A DNA stretch of 59,544 nucleotides from Pseudoxanthomonas sp. (GCA_017745195.1 JAGHZW010000011.1:1-59544); one strand, 5' to 3'; shown: positions 26,039-36,308, numbered from the stretch's first letter. Notes: generated from the letters alone by a model not told the origin. Numbers and translations are program-made.

Positions 26039-26719
26039 ATGAGCGAGCGCGGCAGCGGTAGCGCGGTTTCCGTTTCCGGCGACGACGCCAGCTCGCCGAA
26101 GCGCGCCGGGCGGATCGACCAGTCCCTGGAAGACCGGTTCTCGACGGTGTTCAACTCCACGCTGTGGGGGGAGGGCGAGACGGTTTCCGGTCCGGGGTCG
26201 CGGCTGGACAATCCGATGGTCATCAAGGCATTTGACGCATTGGACCACGCGATCACGCGGCTCGGCGTACGTAGCGTCGCCGATATTCCCTGTGGCGATT
26301 TCAACTGGTTCAAGGAGGTGCTGAAAAAGCATCCCCGCCTGGACTACACGGGGTTCGACATTGTCCAGCCATTGATCGAGATGAATCGGCAAAGGTTCCC
26401 GGGCGTGAAATTCGTCCAGTTCGACATCGTGTCCGATGTCCCCGGGAAATTCGATCTCATCTTCACCAAAGAGCTCTTCATCCACCTGACGGATGCGCAG
26501 ATCATCCGGTCGATCGAGAACATGAAGGCATCGGGCTCGACGTACCTCATGGCGTCGAACTCGTTCGGCGTGGAAAACGAAGATCTGGTCCACAACGAGC
26601 TGGGCTACGCCCGCCCGGTCGACCTGTGCGTAAGGCCGTTCGCGCTGGCGAACCAGATCTGGCGCAATGACTTCTATGCGATGTGGAGGCTCGGCGATCT
26701 CAAGGCGAGCCTCGGCTGA
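26039..26719 (+). CDS. Class I SAM-dependent methyltransferase, small
   Basis: A 226-residue protein with a recognisable but shortened methyltransferase core: VADIPCGDFNWFKEVL as motif I, TGFDIVQPLIEMN as motif II, FVQFDIVSD, then DLIFTKELFIHLTDAQI. The first 40 residues are low-complexity. Substrate is unknown; its place at the end of the O-antigen locus suggests a sugar O-methyltransferase. GGAGAAG precedes the ATG at 26039. The 187 bases before it include the hairpin after the Sel1 gene and could hold a separate promoter, though none was recognised. Confidence 0.75.
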   Translation: MSERGSGSAVSVSGDDASSPKRAGRIDQSLEDRFSTVFNSTLWGEGETVSGPGSRLDNPMVIKAFDALDHAITRLGVRSVADIPCGDFNWFKEVLKKHPRLDYTGFDIVQPLIEMNRQRFPGVKFVQFDIVSDVPGKFDLIFTKELFIHLTDAQIIRSIENMKASGSTYLMASNSFGVENEDLVHNELGYARPVDLCVRPFALANQIWRNDFYAMWRLGDLKASLG

Positions 26720-26789
26720 CAGGCCGCTTGCTTCGCGCCTGGAGCGCCCCGCCCGGAGGCGCTGGCAAGCCCTGGGGGGCACGCCCAGC

Positions 26790-28967
26790 TCAGAATGTCA
26801 GCGCGATCTTGGCGTCCCGTGGGACCTTGGTCGCATTGGGTAGGGTAAGTTCCGACCCGGTGCTGCCCGGATAACTCCACATCGCGAGCGGTTTCGTGCC
26901 GTCGATGCGCCTGAAGGTGAAGGTTATCGCGTCCCCCGTGGCCACGCGGAGCGGCTCCGGCAGATAGAACTGGAGGTAGTCGTTGTCGACGGAGCCGACC
27001 ATGCTCGCGGTCGACGCCCGGCATGTGCCTGCCTTGCAGACCTTCAGCGAAACATTGCCGTCGGAAGTTCCGCCAAAGTTGCCGATCTTGATGCCCACCG
27101 CGCGCACATCGCCGGCCTTTGGCGACTGGAAGCTGCCGAGGACCGCTTCGTTGCGCAACAGCATGTGCGGGATCGGTTCCTTGGAGGTGACATTCGGGGT
27201 TTCGATGATCAGGTCCATCGACTTGTAGCGTTCGATGACGTCGCGGGCATGCCCGAAGGACGCCAGTTGCGCTTCCGGTACCTGGAATGCCGAGTAGGAA
27301 CGCTGTGGGTCGGTGAGGATGTACTCATCGCCGATGTTGGAAATGCGGTCCAGCGTGCACTGTTCGAAGAAGGTGCAGCCCATGAAGAGGTTGTGGGCCT
27401 CCCGCACGCCGAGCAGGCTCAGCAGCGACGGCGCAAGATCCAAGGAATTCTTGCCCATCAGGTTGATCGATCGGTGCTCGACGCCCTTCCAGTAGATCAG
27501 CAGCGGGATGGGGTCCACGAAATAGAGGGGCATCCGCCCGTCGGCTTTGACGGCGAACGGGTCCGGGAACGTGGAATGATCGCTCGTGAAGACCAGCACG
27601 GTGTTCTCGTGCAGGGGGCTCTCCATCAGGCGCTGGATGAAGTGGCCAACGTCGCGGTCGAACGCGTGGAAGCGGTTGAGGACCTGGTTCCCGCCATCCC
27701 CGTACTTCACTTCGCCGTCCAGGAAGGCATGCGTCTGGAAGTTGTAGACCGCCGCGAAGAACGGCTTGTCGGTCGGCTGCGCTTCCAGTTCGAGGAGCAT
27801 GGCGTCGAACAGCTGCAGGTCGGAAAGGTGCACGGGGCGGGCGGTTTCGCCCGGCTTGCGCAGGTATGTGTCATACAGGTAGTCGCGACCCAGGGTTCGG
27901 TCGAACCCGAGCGTCTCGATCATGTTGTTCACGTATTCCTGCTGCGACAGGAAAAACATGCTGCGGTATCCGTGCGGCTTCAGGATCGTCGGTACGGTGG
28001 CCCGGGGAATGGCGGTGACGTCCTGGGAGACATCGCGCTGGGCGATGCCGGTTCCTTCGTCGTTGTACCCGTCTGTCTCCTGGTGGCCCGACGTCAGCTG
28101 GCCACGGAGGCCGCGGAACGTCGCCGCAGTGTGGTTGTAGTAATTGGTGAAGACCAGCGATCCGTCGGCGAGCCGGTCCAGATTCGGGGTGACTCCCGGA
28201 TTCAGGCTGCCATACGTGTCCATCCACCGCGCGGACATGCCCTCGGCGAAGATTACGATGACGTTGGGACGCTCCGGGAGGCTCCGCGTGATGTCTTCGG
28301 GGAAGCCGTGCTGGTACACGCTGCGGCGGGTGAAGCTGCTGCGTATCGCATCGAGCCCGGCGGCGTCGACCTTGACGCGCGAACCCATGCCGGCATAGAT
28401 GACGACCGAATGCACGAAGGACGAGACTGGTGCCTCCCCTTTGGCGATGACGATGCCGCGGGCAAGCGGTTGGTTGTACACGAGCAGGGCGTATACCGCG
28501 GCGAGCCCGACAAGCCCGGCGGTGGCGGCGGGGATGGACGTCCGCTCGATCCGCTTACGTTGCCATACGGCGTAGGCGACGAACGAAGCCAGGAACGCAG
28601 CCAGCAGCCTGTACGCGCCGCTGAACGAAACGAGCCCCGTCACCTCGCTGTTCGCGAACGCGATCGGAGGAATGAAGCCACCCGAAACCCATGTGGCGTA
28701 GAGCTGCGCGGTATACACAACCCCCAGGGTGGCGGGCACGAGCAGCGCGAGCGAGCGGGGCGCGACGTGGCGGATCCGCAGCGCGAGTTTCGTGAGAAGG
28801 TCGATCACGGCCAGTTCGATCACGCAGACCATGGCCAGCAGGCCCAGCTCCGTGATCGGATACTGGCCGCTCACCCTGGCGAGGAGAACGAGCGTTAGAG
28901 CGCCTGCTACGAGTGTTCCCCAAGCGGGGACTATGGGGCCGCGGATCACTACGTTCTTCTCCCTCAT
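26790..28967 (-). CDS. LtaS/OpgB-like membrane phosphoglycerol transferase (sulfatase fold)
   Basis: A 725-residue protein with five predicted N-terminal membrane helices (about 14-31, 42-60, 73-92, 115-134, 147-164), as in lipoteichoic acid synthase, then a periplasmic alkaline-phosphatase-fold domain. [19 protein letters not shown] supplies metal ligand E242, [10 protein letters not shown] follows, [12 protein letters not shown] supplies the likely nucleophile threonine (T280 or T283), and [11 protein letters not shown] the second metal site. Residues after about 560 look like an added beta-rich domain. It probably transfers phosphoglycerol or a similar group to a periplasmic glycan. It starts 13 bases after the etfA stop, so it may ride on that transcript. 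Confidence 0.82.
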   Translation of the reverse strand: MREKNVVIRGPIVPAWGTLVAGALTLVLLARVSGQYPITELGLLAMVCVIELAVIDLLTKLALRIRHVAPRSLALLVPATLGVVYTAQLYATWVSGGFIPPIAFANSEVTGLVSFSGAYRLLAAFLASFVAYAVWQRKRIERTSIPAATAGLVGLAAVYALLVYNQPLARGIVIAKGEAPVSSFVHSVVIYAGMGSRVKVDAAGLDAIRSSFTRRSVYQHGFPEDITRSLPERPNVIVIFAEGMSARWMDTYGSLNPGVTPNLDRLADGSLVFTNYYNHTAATFRGLRGQLTSGHQETDGYNDEGTGIAQRDVSQDVTAIPRATVPTILKPHGYRSMFFLSQQEYVNNMIETLGFDRTLGRDYLYDTYLRKPGETARPVHLSDLQLFDAMLLELEAQPTDKPFFAAVYNFQTHAFLDGEVKYGDGGNQVLNRFHAFDRDVGHFIQRLMESPLHENTVLVFTSDHSTFPDPFAVKADGRMPLYFVDPIPLLIYWKGVEHRSINLMGKNSLDLAPSLLSLLGVREAHNLFMGCTFFEQCTLDRISNIGDEYILTDPQRSYSAFQVPEAQLASFGHARDVIERYKSMDLIIETPNVTSKEPIPHMLLRNEAVLGSFQSPKAGDVRAVGIKIGNFGGTSDGNVSLKVCKAGTCRASTASMVGSVDNDYLQFYLPEPLRVATGDAITFTFRRIDGTKPLAMWSYPGSTGSELTLPNATKVPRDAKIALTF

Positions 28968-28980
28968 CGAGGGTGCGAAA

Positions 28981-29922
28981 TCACTGGAGCGCTTGCTCCA
29001 GCTCCGGCAACAGCGCGAACAGATCCCCCACCAGCCCAATGTCGGCGACTTCGAAGATCGCCGCTTCCGGATCCTTGTTGATCGCCACGATCGTGCCGGC
29101 GTCCTTGATGCCGGTCAGGTGCTGGATCGCGCCGGAGATGCCGATCGCCACGTACAGTTCGGGGGCGATGATCTTGCCGGTCTGGCCGACCTGCATCTCG
29201 TTGGGGCAGTAGCCGGCATCGACCGCCGCGCGCGAGGCGCCGACCGCCGCGCCCAGCTTGTCGGCCAGGCTGTAGATGATCCGGAAGTTTTCCTCCGAAC
29301 CGACGCCGCGACCGCCCGATACCACGCGGCGCGCGCTCTGCAGGTCGGGGCGATCGGAAGAGGCCGCGGCCAGGCCGAGGTGGCGGGTGTGCGAGGGCAG
29401 GGCGGCATCGATCGCGACCGTCTCGACCGCCGCGTTGCCGCCGCGCGCCGCTTCCGGCCACGAGGCGGTGCGCACGGTGGCGACCACGACCTGGCCGGCC
29501 GGGGCTTCGACGGTGATGATCGCGTTGCCGGCGTAGATCGGCCGCTTGAACGTATGGCTGCCCTCGGCCGCCATCAGGTCGGAGACCTGGTTGACGCCGA
29601 GCAGGGCGGCCACGACCGGCATCAGGTCTTTGCCGAAGGTGGTGGATGGACCGAACACATGGCTGTAGCCAGCGGCCAGCTTCGCGACCTGCGGGCCGAG
29701 CACCTGGGCGACGGCATGAGCGTTGGCGGGGTTGGCCACGGCGAGCACGCGCGCGACGCCGGCAATCTGCGCGGCTTCGGCGGCCACGCCTGCCGGATCG
29801 GCGGCGTGGACGACGATGTCGATGGTTTCCGGCGACAGCGCCTGCGCGGCGCTGACGGTGCGCGCGGTGGAGGCGTTGAGCCTGCCGTCGAGGTGTTCGG
29901 CGATGACGAGGACTTTGGACAT
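28981..29922 (-). CDS. etfA: Electron transfer flavoprotein alpha subunit
   Basis: FAD-binding subunit of the cytosolic ETF heterodimer that collects electrons from acyl-CoA and other dehydrogenases and passes them to ETF-ubiquinone oxidoreductase (encoded at 46.1-47.7 kb). The 313-residue protein has [11 protein letters not shown] at the start, [14 protein letters not shown], and the C-terminal FAD motif [20 protein letters not shown] with [15 protein letters not shown]. The start at 29922 matches the family. In Xanthomonas etfA is the conserved right border of the lps locus, as it is here. Confidence 0.96.
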   Translation of the reverse strand: MSKVLVIAEHLDGRLNASTARTVSAAQALSPETIDIVVHAADPAGVAAEAAQIAGVARVLAVANPANAHAVAQVLGPQVAKLAAGYSHVFGPSTTFGKDLMPVVAALLGVNQVSDLMAAEGSHTFKRPIYAGNAIITVEAPAGQVVVATVRTASWPEAARGGNAAVETVAIDAALPSHTRHLGLAAASSDRPDLQSARRVVSGGRGVGSEENFRIIYSLADKLGAAVGASRAAVDAGYCPNEMQVGQTGKIIAPELYVAIGISGAIQHLTGIKDAGTIVAINKDPEAAIFEVADIGLVGDLFALLPELEQALQ

Positions 29923-29943
29923 GATGGAAATCCTGCTTGTTAT

Positions 29944-30002
29944 GTAGAGCCGGGCTTGCCCGGCCGCCAATGGGTGAAGCAGCGGGGCAAGCCCCGCTCT
30001 AC
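29944..30002. repeat. REP-like inverted repeat between etfB and etfA
   Basis: Two copies of a GTAGAGC-GGGCTTGCC-GC element in opposite orientation (GTAGAGCCGGGCTTGCCCGG from 29944; its near reverse complement GCGGGGCAAGCCCCGCTCTA ending at 30001), separated by about 17 bases. Each half is itself a hairpin. This is the form of REP/BIME elements common in Xanthomonadaceae genomes. The right arm contains the etfB stop codon. It may attenuate or stabilise the etfB-etfA mRNA. Confidence 0.8.
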
Positions 30003-30745
30003 AACAGTCCCTTGGCCTTCAGCATGGCGACCAGTTCGGCCGCGTCCTTCACCATCACGCCCTTGCTGCGCTTTGCCGGCGGCGCGTAGGCGGTGGTCTT
30101 CAGTTCCGGGCCGGCATCCACGGCCAGGTCGGCCAGCGGCAGCGTTTCCAGAGGCTTGCTCTTGGCCTTCATGATGTCCGGCAGCTTGATGAAGCGCGGT
30201 TCGTTGAGGCGCAGGTCGGTGGTGACGACGGCCGGCAGGTCGACCTCCAGGGTTTCCAGGCCCGCGTCGACTTCCCGGGTCACCGTGGCCTTGCCATCGG
30301 CGATCTCAAGCTTCGAGGCGAACGTGGCCTGGGGGCGGCCCCACAGCGTGGCGAGCATCTGCCCGGTCTGGTTGGCGTCGTCATCGATCGCCTGCTTGCC
30401 CAGGATCACCAGGTCCGGCTGCTCCTTCTCGACCAGCTTCAGCAGCGTCCGGGCGGCCGCCAGCGGCTGCACCGGCTGGTCGGTAACCACGTGGATGGCG
30501 CGGTTGGCGCCCATGGCCAGACCGTTGCGCAGGTGCGCCTGGGCGTCGGCGGGAGCAATGGTGGCGACCACGACCTCAGTGGCGATGCCCTTGTCGCGCA
30601 GGCGCAGGGCTTCTTCCAGGGCGATCTCGTCGAACGGGTTCGGGGAGAGCTTGACGCCCTCGGTGACCACGCCGGAGCCGTCCGGCTTGACCTGGATGCG
30701 GACGTTGTAGTCCACGACGCGCTTGTAGGCGACCAGGATCTTCAT
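29999..30745 (-). CDS. etfB: Electron transfer flavoprotein beta subunit
   Basis: AMP-binding partner of EtfA. The 248 residues start MKILVAYKRVVDYNVRIQVK and include NPFDEIALEEALRLRDKG, DLVILGKQAIDDDANQTGQM (nucleotide-binding loop) and LPAVVTTDLRLNEPRF, all typical. The order etfB-etfA on the minus strand is normal; the 77-base gap holds the REP-like element. The promoter presumably lies in the 238-base region before 30983, shared divergently with rmlB. Confidence 0.96.
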   Translation of the reverse strand: MKILVAYKRVVDYNVRIQVKPDGSGVVTEGVKLSPNPFDEIALEEALRLRDKGIATEVVVATIAPADAQAHLRNGLAMGANRAIHVVTDQPVQPLAAARTLLKLVEKEQPDLVILGKQAIDDDANQTGQMLATLWGRPQATFASKLEIADGKATVTREVDAGLETLEVDLPAVVTTDLRLNEPRFIKLPDIMKAKSKPLETLPLADLAVDAGPELKTTAYAPPAKRSKGVMVKDAAELVAMLKAKGLL

Positions 30746-30983
30746 CGTGCGGGGATTCCTTCCGGATAGCGGGGACGGCCCGGTCGTGGCGGCAGGCCCG
30801 GGGCGGACCGCCGATTCTACCGGGTGAAGGGGGGCATGCGATTGGGTATGGGGCTGGCTGGCCCATCCTCGCTCCGCCGCAACAGGCCCGCTGCCGAGCG
30901 TGGCCCGTCCAATGGGCGGTCAGGGCGCTATGCTATGCGCCCCCAGGACTTATCAAGCCCCATCCGAGGGCAGGAGATTCAAC

Positions 30984-32039
30984 TTGGCAACGTGGCTAGT
31001 GACCGGCGGTGCCGGTTTCATCGGCGGCAATTTCGTCCTGGAAGCGGTAGCCCGCGGCGTGCGGGTGGTCAACCTGGATGCTCTGACCTACGCAGGTAAT
31101 CTCGACACCTTGTCGACCCTCGCCGGCAATCCCGACCACGTTTTCGTGGAGGGCGACATCGGCGACAGGGAGCTGGTAGCCAAGCTGCTGGCCGAGCATC
31201 GCCCTGACGCGGTCGTGAATTTTGCTGCCGAGAGCCACGTGGACCGCTCGATCGATGGGCCGGCCGCATTTGTCCAGACCAACGTGGTCGGCACCCTCGG
31301 CCTGCTGGAGGCCGTGCGCGACTATTGGAAGGGCTTGCAGGGCGACGCCCGGGACGGCTTCCGCTTCCTGCACGTGTCCACCGACGAGGTCTACGGCACG
31401 CTGGGCGAGACCGGCAAGTTCACCGAAACCACGCCGTACGCACCCAATTCGCCGTACTCGGCGTCGAAGGCCGCCTCCGACCACCTGGTCCGTGCCTTCC
31501 ACCATACCTATGGGCTGCCGGTGCTGACCACCAACTGCTCGAACAATTACGGTCCGTACCATTTCCCGGAAAAGCTCATCCCGCTGGTGATCGCCAAGGC
31601 GCTTGCCGGCGAGCCGCTGCCGGTCTACGGCGACGGCAAGCAGGTGCGCGACTGGCTGTTCGTGGCCGACCACTGCGAGGCGATCCGTACCGTGCTCGCC
31701 AAGGGCAAGATCGGTGAGACCTACAACGTCGGTGGCAATTCCGAGAAGCAGAACATCGAGGTAGTGCAGGCGATCTGCGCACTGCTCGACCGGCGCCGCC
31801 CGCGCGAGGATGGCCTGCCGCGCAGCAGCCAGATCACCTACGTCGCCGACCGTCCGGGCCATGACCGGCGCTATGCGATCGATGCCTCCAAGCTGAAGGA
31901 CGAGCTGGGCTGGGAGCCTAAGTACACGTTCGAGCAGGGCATCACCTTTACCGTGGACTGGTATCTGGAGCATCAGGACTGGGTGAAGCGGGTGCTGGAC
32001 GGCAGTTACCGCCTGGAACGCATCGGGGCGGCGGCATGA
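30984..32039 (+). CDS. rmlB: dTDP-glucose 4,6-dehydratase
   Basis: Second step of dTDP-L-rhamnose synthesis. Extended SDR fold of 351 residues: [14 protein letters not shown] nucleotide loop, [13 protein letters not shown], the catalytic [22 protein letters not shown] (Tyr/Lys pair) and [17 protein letters not shown]. The start is TTG at 30984 with AGGAG seven bases upstream; the longer open frame to 30900 has no ribosome site. Overlaps rmlA by four bases (ATGA), starting a coupled four-gene operon rmlBACD. Confidence 0.96.
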   Translation: MATWLVTGGAGFIGGNFVLEAVARGVRVVNLDALTYAGNLDTLSTLAGNPDHVFVEGDIGDRELVAKLLAEHRPDAVVNFAAESHVDRSIDGPAAFVQTNVVGTLGLLEAVRDYWKGLQGDARDGFRFLHVSTDEVYGTLGETGKFTETTPYAPNSPYSASKAASDHLVRAFHHTYGLPVLTTNCSNNYGPYHFPEKLIPLVIAKALAGEPLPVYGDGKQVRDWLFVADHCEAIRTVLAKGKIGETYNVGGNSEKQNIEVVQAICALLDRRRPREDGLPRSSQITYVADRPGHDRRYAIDASKLKDELGWEPKYTFEQGITFTVDWYLEHQDWVKRVLDGSYRLERIGAAA

Positions 32040-32926
32040 GCGCGCGCAAGGGCATCATCCTGGCAGGCGGCTCCGGCACGCGCCTGTATCCGATCACCCG
32101 CGCGATCAGCAAGCAGCTGTTGCCGGTCTACGACAAGCCGATGATCTACTACCCGCTCAGCGTGCTGATGCTGGCGGGGATCCGCGAAGTGCTGATCATC
32201 AACACGCCGCACGAACAGGCGCTGTTCCAGGCACTGCTCGGCGATGGTTCGCAGTGGGGCATGCACATCGAGTACGCGGTGCAGCCGAGTCCGGACGGCC
32301 TGGCTCAGGCCTACCTGATCGGCCGCGACTTCGTCGCCGGCCAGCCGAGTTGCCTGGTGCTGGGTGACAACATCTTCCACGGCCATGGACTGACCTCGCT
32401 GCTCAAGCGTGCCGACGAGCGCCAGCAGGGCGCGACCGTGTTCGGCTACTGGGTGCATGACCCGGAGCGCTATGGCGTGGCCGAGTTTGATGGCGAGGGG
32501 CGGGTGGTCGGCATCGAGGAAAAGCCGGCGCAGCCGCGTTCCAACTACGCGGTGACCGGTTTGTATTTCTACGACGGCAAGGCGAGCGAGTACGCGGCCG
32601 AGCTCAAGCCCTCGCCGCGCGGCGAGCTGGAAATCACCGACCTCAACAAACGCTATCTCGAACAGGGCGGGCTGTACCTGGAGCAGCTCGGCCGCGGCTA
32701 TGCATGGCTGGACACCGGCACGCACCAGTCGCTGCTGGAAGCATCGACCTTCATCGAGACCATCGAAGCGCGACAGGGCCTGCGCGTGTGCTGTCCGGAG
32801 GAGGTCGCCTTCGGCAATGGCTGGATCGGGGTAAGGGAATTGGAGCAGTTGGCCGCGCCGCTGGCCAAGAACGGCTACGGCCAGTATCTGCTTGAACTGG
32901 CGCAGCGTGGCGAGGTGGTGCGTTGA
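32036..32926 (+). CDS. rmlA: Glucose-1-phosphate thymidylyltransferase
   Basis: Makes dTDP-glucose from glucose-1-phosphate and dTTP, first step of the rhamnose pathway. 296 residues with the pyrophosphorylase loop [54 protein letters not shown] and [13 protein letters not shown]. Normal length. Second gene of the coupled rml operon; overlaps rmlB and rmlC by four bases each. Confidence 0.96.
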   Translation: MSARKGIILAGGSGTRLYPITRAISKQLLPVYDKPMIYYPLSVLMLAGIREVLIINTPHEQALFQALLGDGSQWGMHIEYAVQPSPDGLAQAYLIGRDFVAGQPSCLVLGDNIFHGHGLTSLLKRADERQQGATVFGYWVHDPERYGVAEFDGEGRVVGIEEKPAQPRSNYAVTGLYFYDGKASEYAAELKPSPRGELEITDLNKRYLEQGGLYLEQLGRGYAWLDTGTHQSLLEASTFIETIEARQGLRVCCPEEVAFGNGWIGVRELEQLAAPLAKNGYGQYLLELAQRGEVVR

Positions 32927-33480
32927 AGATCATCGGGACCTCATTGCCAGGCTGCGTGGTGATCGAGCCGGCCGTATTCGGAGACGATCGCGGCGTGTTC
33001 TTCGAGACCTGGAATGCCGAGCGCTTCGGCCAACATGGCCTGCCGACGAAATTCGTGCAGAGCAACGTGTCGACCTCGGTCAAGGGCGTGTTGCGCGGCC
33101 TGCACTACCAGTGGCCGCGGCCGCAGGGGAAGCTGGTGAGCGTGCTCGAGGGCGAGGTCTACGACGTGGCGGTCGACATCCGCCGTGGTTCGCCGACGTT
33201 CGGCCGCTGGGAAGCGGTGATCCTGAGCGCGGAGAACCGGCGCCAGTTCTGGATACCCGAGGGTTTCGCGCACGGGTTCGCCGTGCTGTCAGAGCACGCG
33301 GTATTCAGCTATCTGTGCACGGATGTCTACGTCAAGGAAGCTGATGCCGGCGTGCGCTGGAACGACGGCACCGTTGGCGTCAACTGGCCGGTGGCCGAGC
33401 CCGTGCTGTCAGCCAAGGATACGGCTGCCCCGCTGTTGGCGGACATCCACGAAGACCGCCTGCCGGTTTACGTCCCGTGA
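32923..33480 (+). CDS. rmlC: dTDP-4-dehydrorhamnose 3,5-epimerase
   Basis: Cupin enzyme epimerising C3 and C5 of dTDP-4-keto-6-deoxyglucose. 185 residues, with [12 protein letters not shown], the catalytic-histidine region [11 protein letters not shown] and [17 protein letters not shown]. The start is TTG overlapping the rmlA stop (TTGA); the end overlaps rmlD (GTGA). The product is reduced by RmlD to dTDP-L-rhamnose. Confidence 0.95.
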   Translation: MKIIGTSLPGCVVIEPAVFGDDRGVFFETWNAERFGQHGLPTKFVQSNVSTSVKGVLRGLHYQWPRPQGKLVSVLEGEVYDVAVDIRRGSPTFGRWEAVILSAENRRQFWIPEGFAHGFAVLSEHAVFSYLCTDVYVKEADAGVRWNDGTVGVNWPVAEPVLSAKDTAAPLLADIHEDRLPVYVP

Positions 33481-34388
33481 CCAAGCTCCTCGTCGTAGGC
33501 GCCAACGGCCAGGTCGGCCGCGAGTTGCGGCGCAGTCTGCAGCCGCTGGGAGAAGTCCTCTCAGCCACCCGCGATGGCCGCCTGGATGACGGCAGTTCCT
33601 GCGCCGTGGCCGACCTTTCCGATCCGGCATCGCTGGCTGGGCTGGTCGCCGACCTCGCGCCGGCTGCGGTCATCAACGCTGCCGCTTACACGGCCGTCGA
33701 CAAGGCCGAAAGCGATCGCGAAGTGGCTTTCCAGGTCAACGCAGAGGCACCTGGCGTCCTCGCGCGCGCGTGCGCCGCGGCGGGCATTCCGCTGGTCCAC
33801 TATTCCACCGATTACGTCTTCGACGGCCAGGGCACCCGCCCGTACCACGAGAACGATCCGACGGCTCCGCTGGGGGCATACGGCGCCAGCAAGCTGGCCG
33901 GCGAGGAAGCGGTGCGGGCTGCCGGCGGGCAGCACCTCGTGTTCCGTACTGCCTGGGTCTATGCGACGCACGGACACAACTTCCTGCGTACCATGCTGCG
34001 GCTGGCAGGCGAGCGCGAAGAGTTGCGGGTAGTGGCCGACCAGTTCGGCTCGCCGACGCCGGCGGCTCTGATCGCGGACGTGACGACGGTTGCGCTGCTG
34101 GCGCCCCAGGGGCTTTCCGGCACATGGCACCTCACCGCCTCCGGCCATACCAGCTGGCATGGCTTTGCCGAGGCCATCGTGGATGCGGCCGTGTCGGCCG
34201 GCCTGCTCGCCCGTGCGCCCCGGGTCGTGCCGATCGGCAGCGCCGAGTATCCAACGCCTGCGCCGCGCCCGGCCTGGTCAGTGCTGGACAACAGCCGACT
34301 GGCCGGGGCTCTGGGTCATGCCCTTCCCGATTGGCGGGAAGGACTGGACAGTGTGATCGCCCAGATTGCCCGGGGGCCGCGCGACTAG
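33477..34388 (+). CDS. rmlD: dTDP-4-dehydrorhamnose reductase
   Basis: NADPH-dependent SDR completing dTDP-L-rhamnose. 303 residues: LVVGANGQVGREL, AAVINAAAYTAVDKAESD, VHYSTDYVFDG and the Tyr/Lys pair in AYGASKLAGEEA. GTG start overlapping rmlC. It ends only 16 bases from the stop of the convergent GT-C gene, so the boundary between rml and the minus-strand operon is tight; no terminator hairpin fits in the gap. Confidence 0.95.
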   Translation: MTKLLVVGANGQVGRELRRSLQPLGEVLSATRDGRLDDGSSCAVADLSDPASLAGLVADLAPAAVINAAAYTAVDKAESDREVAFQVNAEAPGVLARACAAAGIPLVHYSTDYVFDGQGTRPYHENDPTAPLGAYGASKLAGEEAVRAAGGQHLVFRTAWVYATHGHNFLRTMLRLAGEREELRVVADQFGSPTPAALIADVTTVALLAPQGLSGTWHLTASGHTSWHGFAEAIVDAAVSAGLLARAPRVVPIGSAEYPTPAPRPAWSVLDNSRLAGALGHALPDWREGLDSVIAQIARGPRD

Positions 34389-34404
34389 CAGTTACCTGCT
34401 GGCG

Positions 34405-35997
34405 TCAGGGCTTGCAGTGCGAGCCGCCGGGGCCAGTCCGACGATAGACCGTGCCACCGAAGTTGCCGTACGACCGGGCCGGGTCGTTGGGTACCTCGCC
34501 GACGGGCTTGTACAGGCCCGTCGCTTCGACGGCCCGGACGATGCTGGCGCTGGCGGGCCAGTCTGTACGCGTGGTCGTCATGATCACATCCGGCGAGCAT
34601 TCGCGCAGTGCCTGGGCGAGGAGACCGCTGTCCTGCCGGAAATGGATCGCTGCGCCGGTCAGGTTGTTCAATTGGGCCGAAGGGGGGAGGGTCCCCGACA
34701 GCGGGTAGATCGAGAACATGAAGCCACTGATGCTGGCGGTGCCGCCAGGTGGCGTCGCCTCGCGGACCAGGCGGGCCGAGAGCAGATAGTTGGATTGCGC
34801 GGTGGCCTCGTCGGACCAGCCGTGGCGCTGCGCATCGACCGCGGCGCGGGTTGCCTGCGGCAGAGGGGCCAGCAGCCGGTAGGCCGGCGTCAGGAACAGC
34901 AGGGCGATCAGCACCGACCCGACGCACAGCAGCAGCGACTTCCGGGTTTCGCCGACACGCTCGGCGATGATGCGCCAGGACAGCGCGCACAGGCCCGCCA
35001 GGCCCGGCAGGCAGACGGAAAAGTGATACGGGAATCCGATCTTCGTCACCGGCTCGATCAGCGCCACGAGCGCGCAGGCCAGCCAGAACAGCGCACGTCC
35101 CAGATCCGCGTGCGAACGCTGCACCAGCCGGATGGCGACCGCCCCGATGATGCCGATGCCGGTCAGCCAGAGCGCCGATGCCGATATGCGCACGCTGGTG
35201 TGGACCGCATCGACGAACAGCTGGTGTCGCTGGTCGGCGATGGCGGCGTAGATCATTCCGGCACCTTGGTAGGCTGCAACGAGCCCGTGTACGCCGCCGC
35301 GCAGCGCCAGCATCAGCGCGAGCGTGAAGGCGCCGAACGCCAGGCCACCGACGCAGAATTGCAGTGCGGCGCGGCGACCTTCCCGTGCCCAGACGGCGAG
35401 GGCGCCGACCAGCGCGAAGGGCGCCAGGGTCTCCCGCAACAGGATACCGGCCGCCACCAGTGCGCCGACCGCCAGCCAGCGCCAACGCCCGCCGCTGCGT
35501 GGCAGGCCGGCCTGCGCCAACAACAGGGCGCTGAAAAGCGGGATATAAGCGGCGAAGTAGCTGTTCTTGTAGCCGGCCTGGACGAACGATGCATCGTTCA
35601 TCGTCCACAGGAACAATCCGCCAATCGCGCATCCCAGCAGCAGGCTGCGTGACTCGCGGGTCATCACCCGAAGGAACAGCAGAGAGGCCACGGCCGCCAC
35701 GACCATGTCGGTCACGCGCAGCGTGACCAGCGCATTGCCATCCAGGCCGAAGGCCCACGACGTCAACGCCGGATAGAACATCAGCGGCCCTTCGTCGGGC
35801 AGCCGCAGCGACGCCGCCAGTACGTCATGCATCCGCATGGCGATGTACGCCATGTAACCTTCATCGGTCGTCGGCAGGGACGACAGCGGTGCGATCCTCG
35901 GCAGCACGACGGTCAGCAGGACGACACCGGCCGGCAGCAGCCAGCCGAGCAGGCGATGGGCAACGGCGGACGGCGTCAATCGAACAGCGCTATGCAT
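34405..35997 (-). CDS. GT-C family membrane glycosyltransferase (ArnT/PMT-like)
   Basis: A 530-residue protein with about ten hydrophobic segments. After the first membrane helix (about 16-34) an extracytoplasmic loop carries the acidic pair D45-E46 in PTTDEGYMAYIAMR, as in GT-C enzymes that use polyprenyl-phosphate sugars in the periplasm. The last 130 residues form a soluble tail ending TVYRRTGPGGSHCKP. As the last gene of an eight-gene overlapping operon, with a lipid-sugar synthase and SMR-like flippase pair upstream, it is the likely final transferase. It overlaps the preceding SMR gene by 22 bases. Acceptor unknown; family assignment is by architecture. Confidence 0.75.
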   Translation of the reverse strand: MHSAVRLTPSAVAHRLLGWLLPAGVVLLTVVLPRIAPLSSLPTTDEGYMAYIAMRMHDVLAASLRLPDEGPLMFYPALTSWAFGLDGNALVTLRVTDMVVAAVASLLFLRVMTRESRSLLLGCAIGGLFLWTMNDASFVQAGYKNSYFAAYIPLFSALLLAQAGLPRSGGRWRWLAVGALVAAGILLRETLAPFALVGALAVWAREGRRAALQFCVGGLAFGAFTLALMLALRGGVHGLVAAYQGAGMIYAAIADQRHQLFVDAVHTSVRISASALWLTGIGIIGAVAIRLVQRSHADLGRALFWLACALVALIEPVTKIGFPYHFSVCLPGLAGLCALSWRIIAERVGETRKSLLLCVGSVLIALLFLTPAYRLLAPLPQATRAAVDAQRHGWSDEATAQSNYLLSARLVREATPPGGTASISGFMFSIYPLSGTLPPSAQLNNLTGAAIHFRQDSGLLAQALRECSPDVIMTTTRTDWPASASIVRAVEATGLYKPVGEVPNDPARSYGNFGGTVYRRTGPGGSHCKP

Positions 35998-36308
35998 GAG
36001 ATACCCGCGAAAACCAGGGTGGCGCCGAACCAGAAGCGCGGGGGGAGCTGTTCCTTCAGCAGCAGCCGGCTGGCGAAGGGAACGGTGAAATAGGCCAGGC
36101 CGGCGAACGCCACCAGCAAGGTCAATGCGACCGTCCGCAACAGCAGCATGACAAGCATGATCGACAGCAACTGTCCCGCAACGGCGCCACCCAGCAGGCA
36201 CAGTCGCGTGCGACGGCGGGTGCCGCGGGCGGCCGCCCGGATCGCGATCTGGGAGCCGGTACTGAAGGCGACTGACGTCAGGCCGAAGCCGAGCTCAACG
36301 GGCGTCAT
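35976..36308 (-). CDS. SMR/EamA-like small membrane protein, flippase subunit 2
   Basis: A 110-residue protein with four predicted membrane helices (GFGLTSVAFSTGSQIAIRAA; LLGGAVAGQLLSIMLVMLLL; ALTLLVAFAGLAYFTVPFA; WFGATLVFAGISCIALFD). This size and topology match EmrE-type and ArnE/ArnF-type proteins. It overlaps a second, different SMR-like gene by 14 bases, suggesting an obligate heterodimer like ArnE-ArnF, which flips undecaprenyl-phosphate-aminoarabinose. The family-typical LLLKEQLPPRFW loop between helices 3 and 4 is visible. A drug-efflux role is possible but context favours lipid-sugar flipping. Confidence 0.72.
   Translation of the reverse strand: MTPVELGFGLTSVAFSTGSQIAIRAAARGTRRRTRLCLLGGAVAGQLLSIMLVMLLLRTVALTLLVAFAGLAYFTVPFASRLLLKEQLPPRFWFGATLVFAGISCIALFD

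Noticed and set aside
27165-28898. 577-codon plus-strand frame over the phosphoglycerol transferase
   Set aside because: Antisense to a gene with clear catalytic motifs and membrane helices; no ribosome site or domain.
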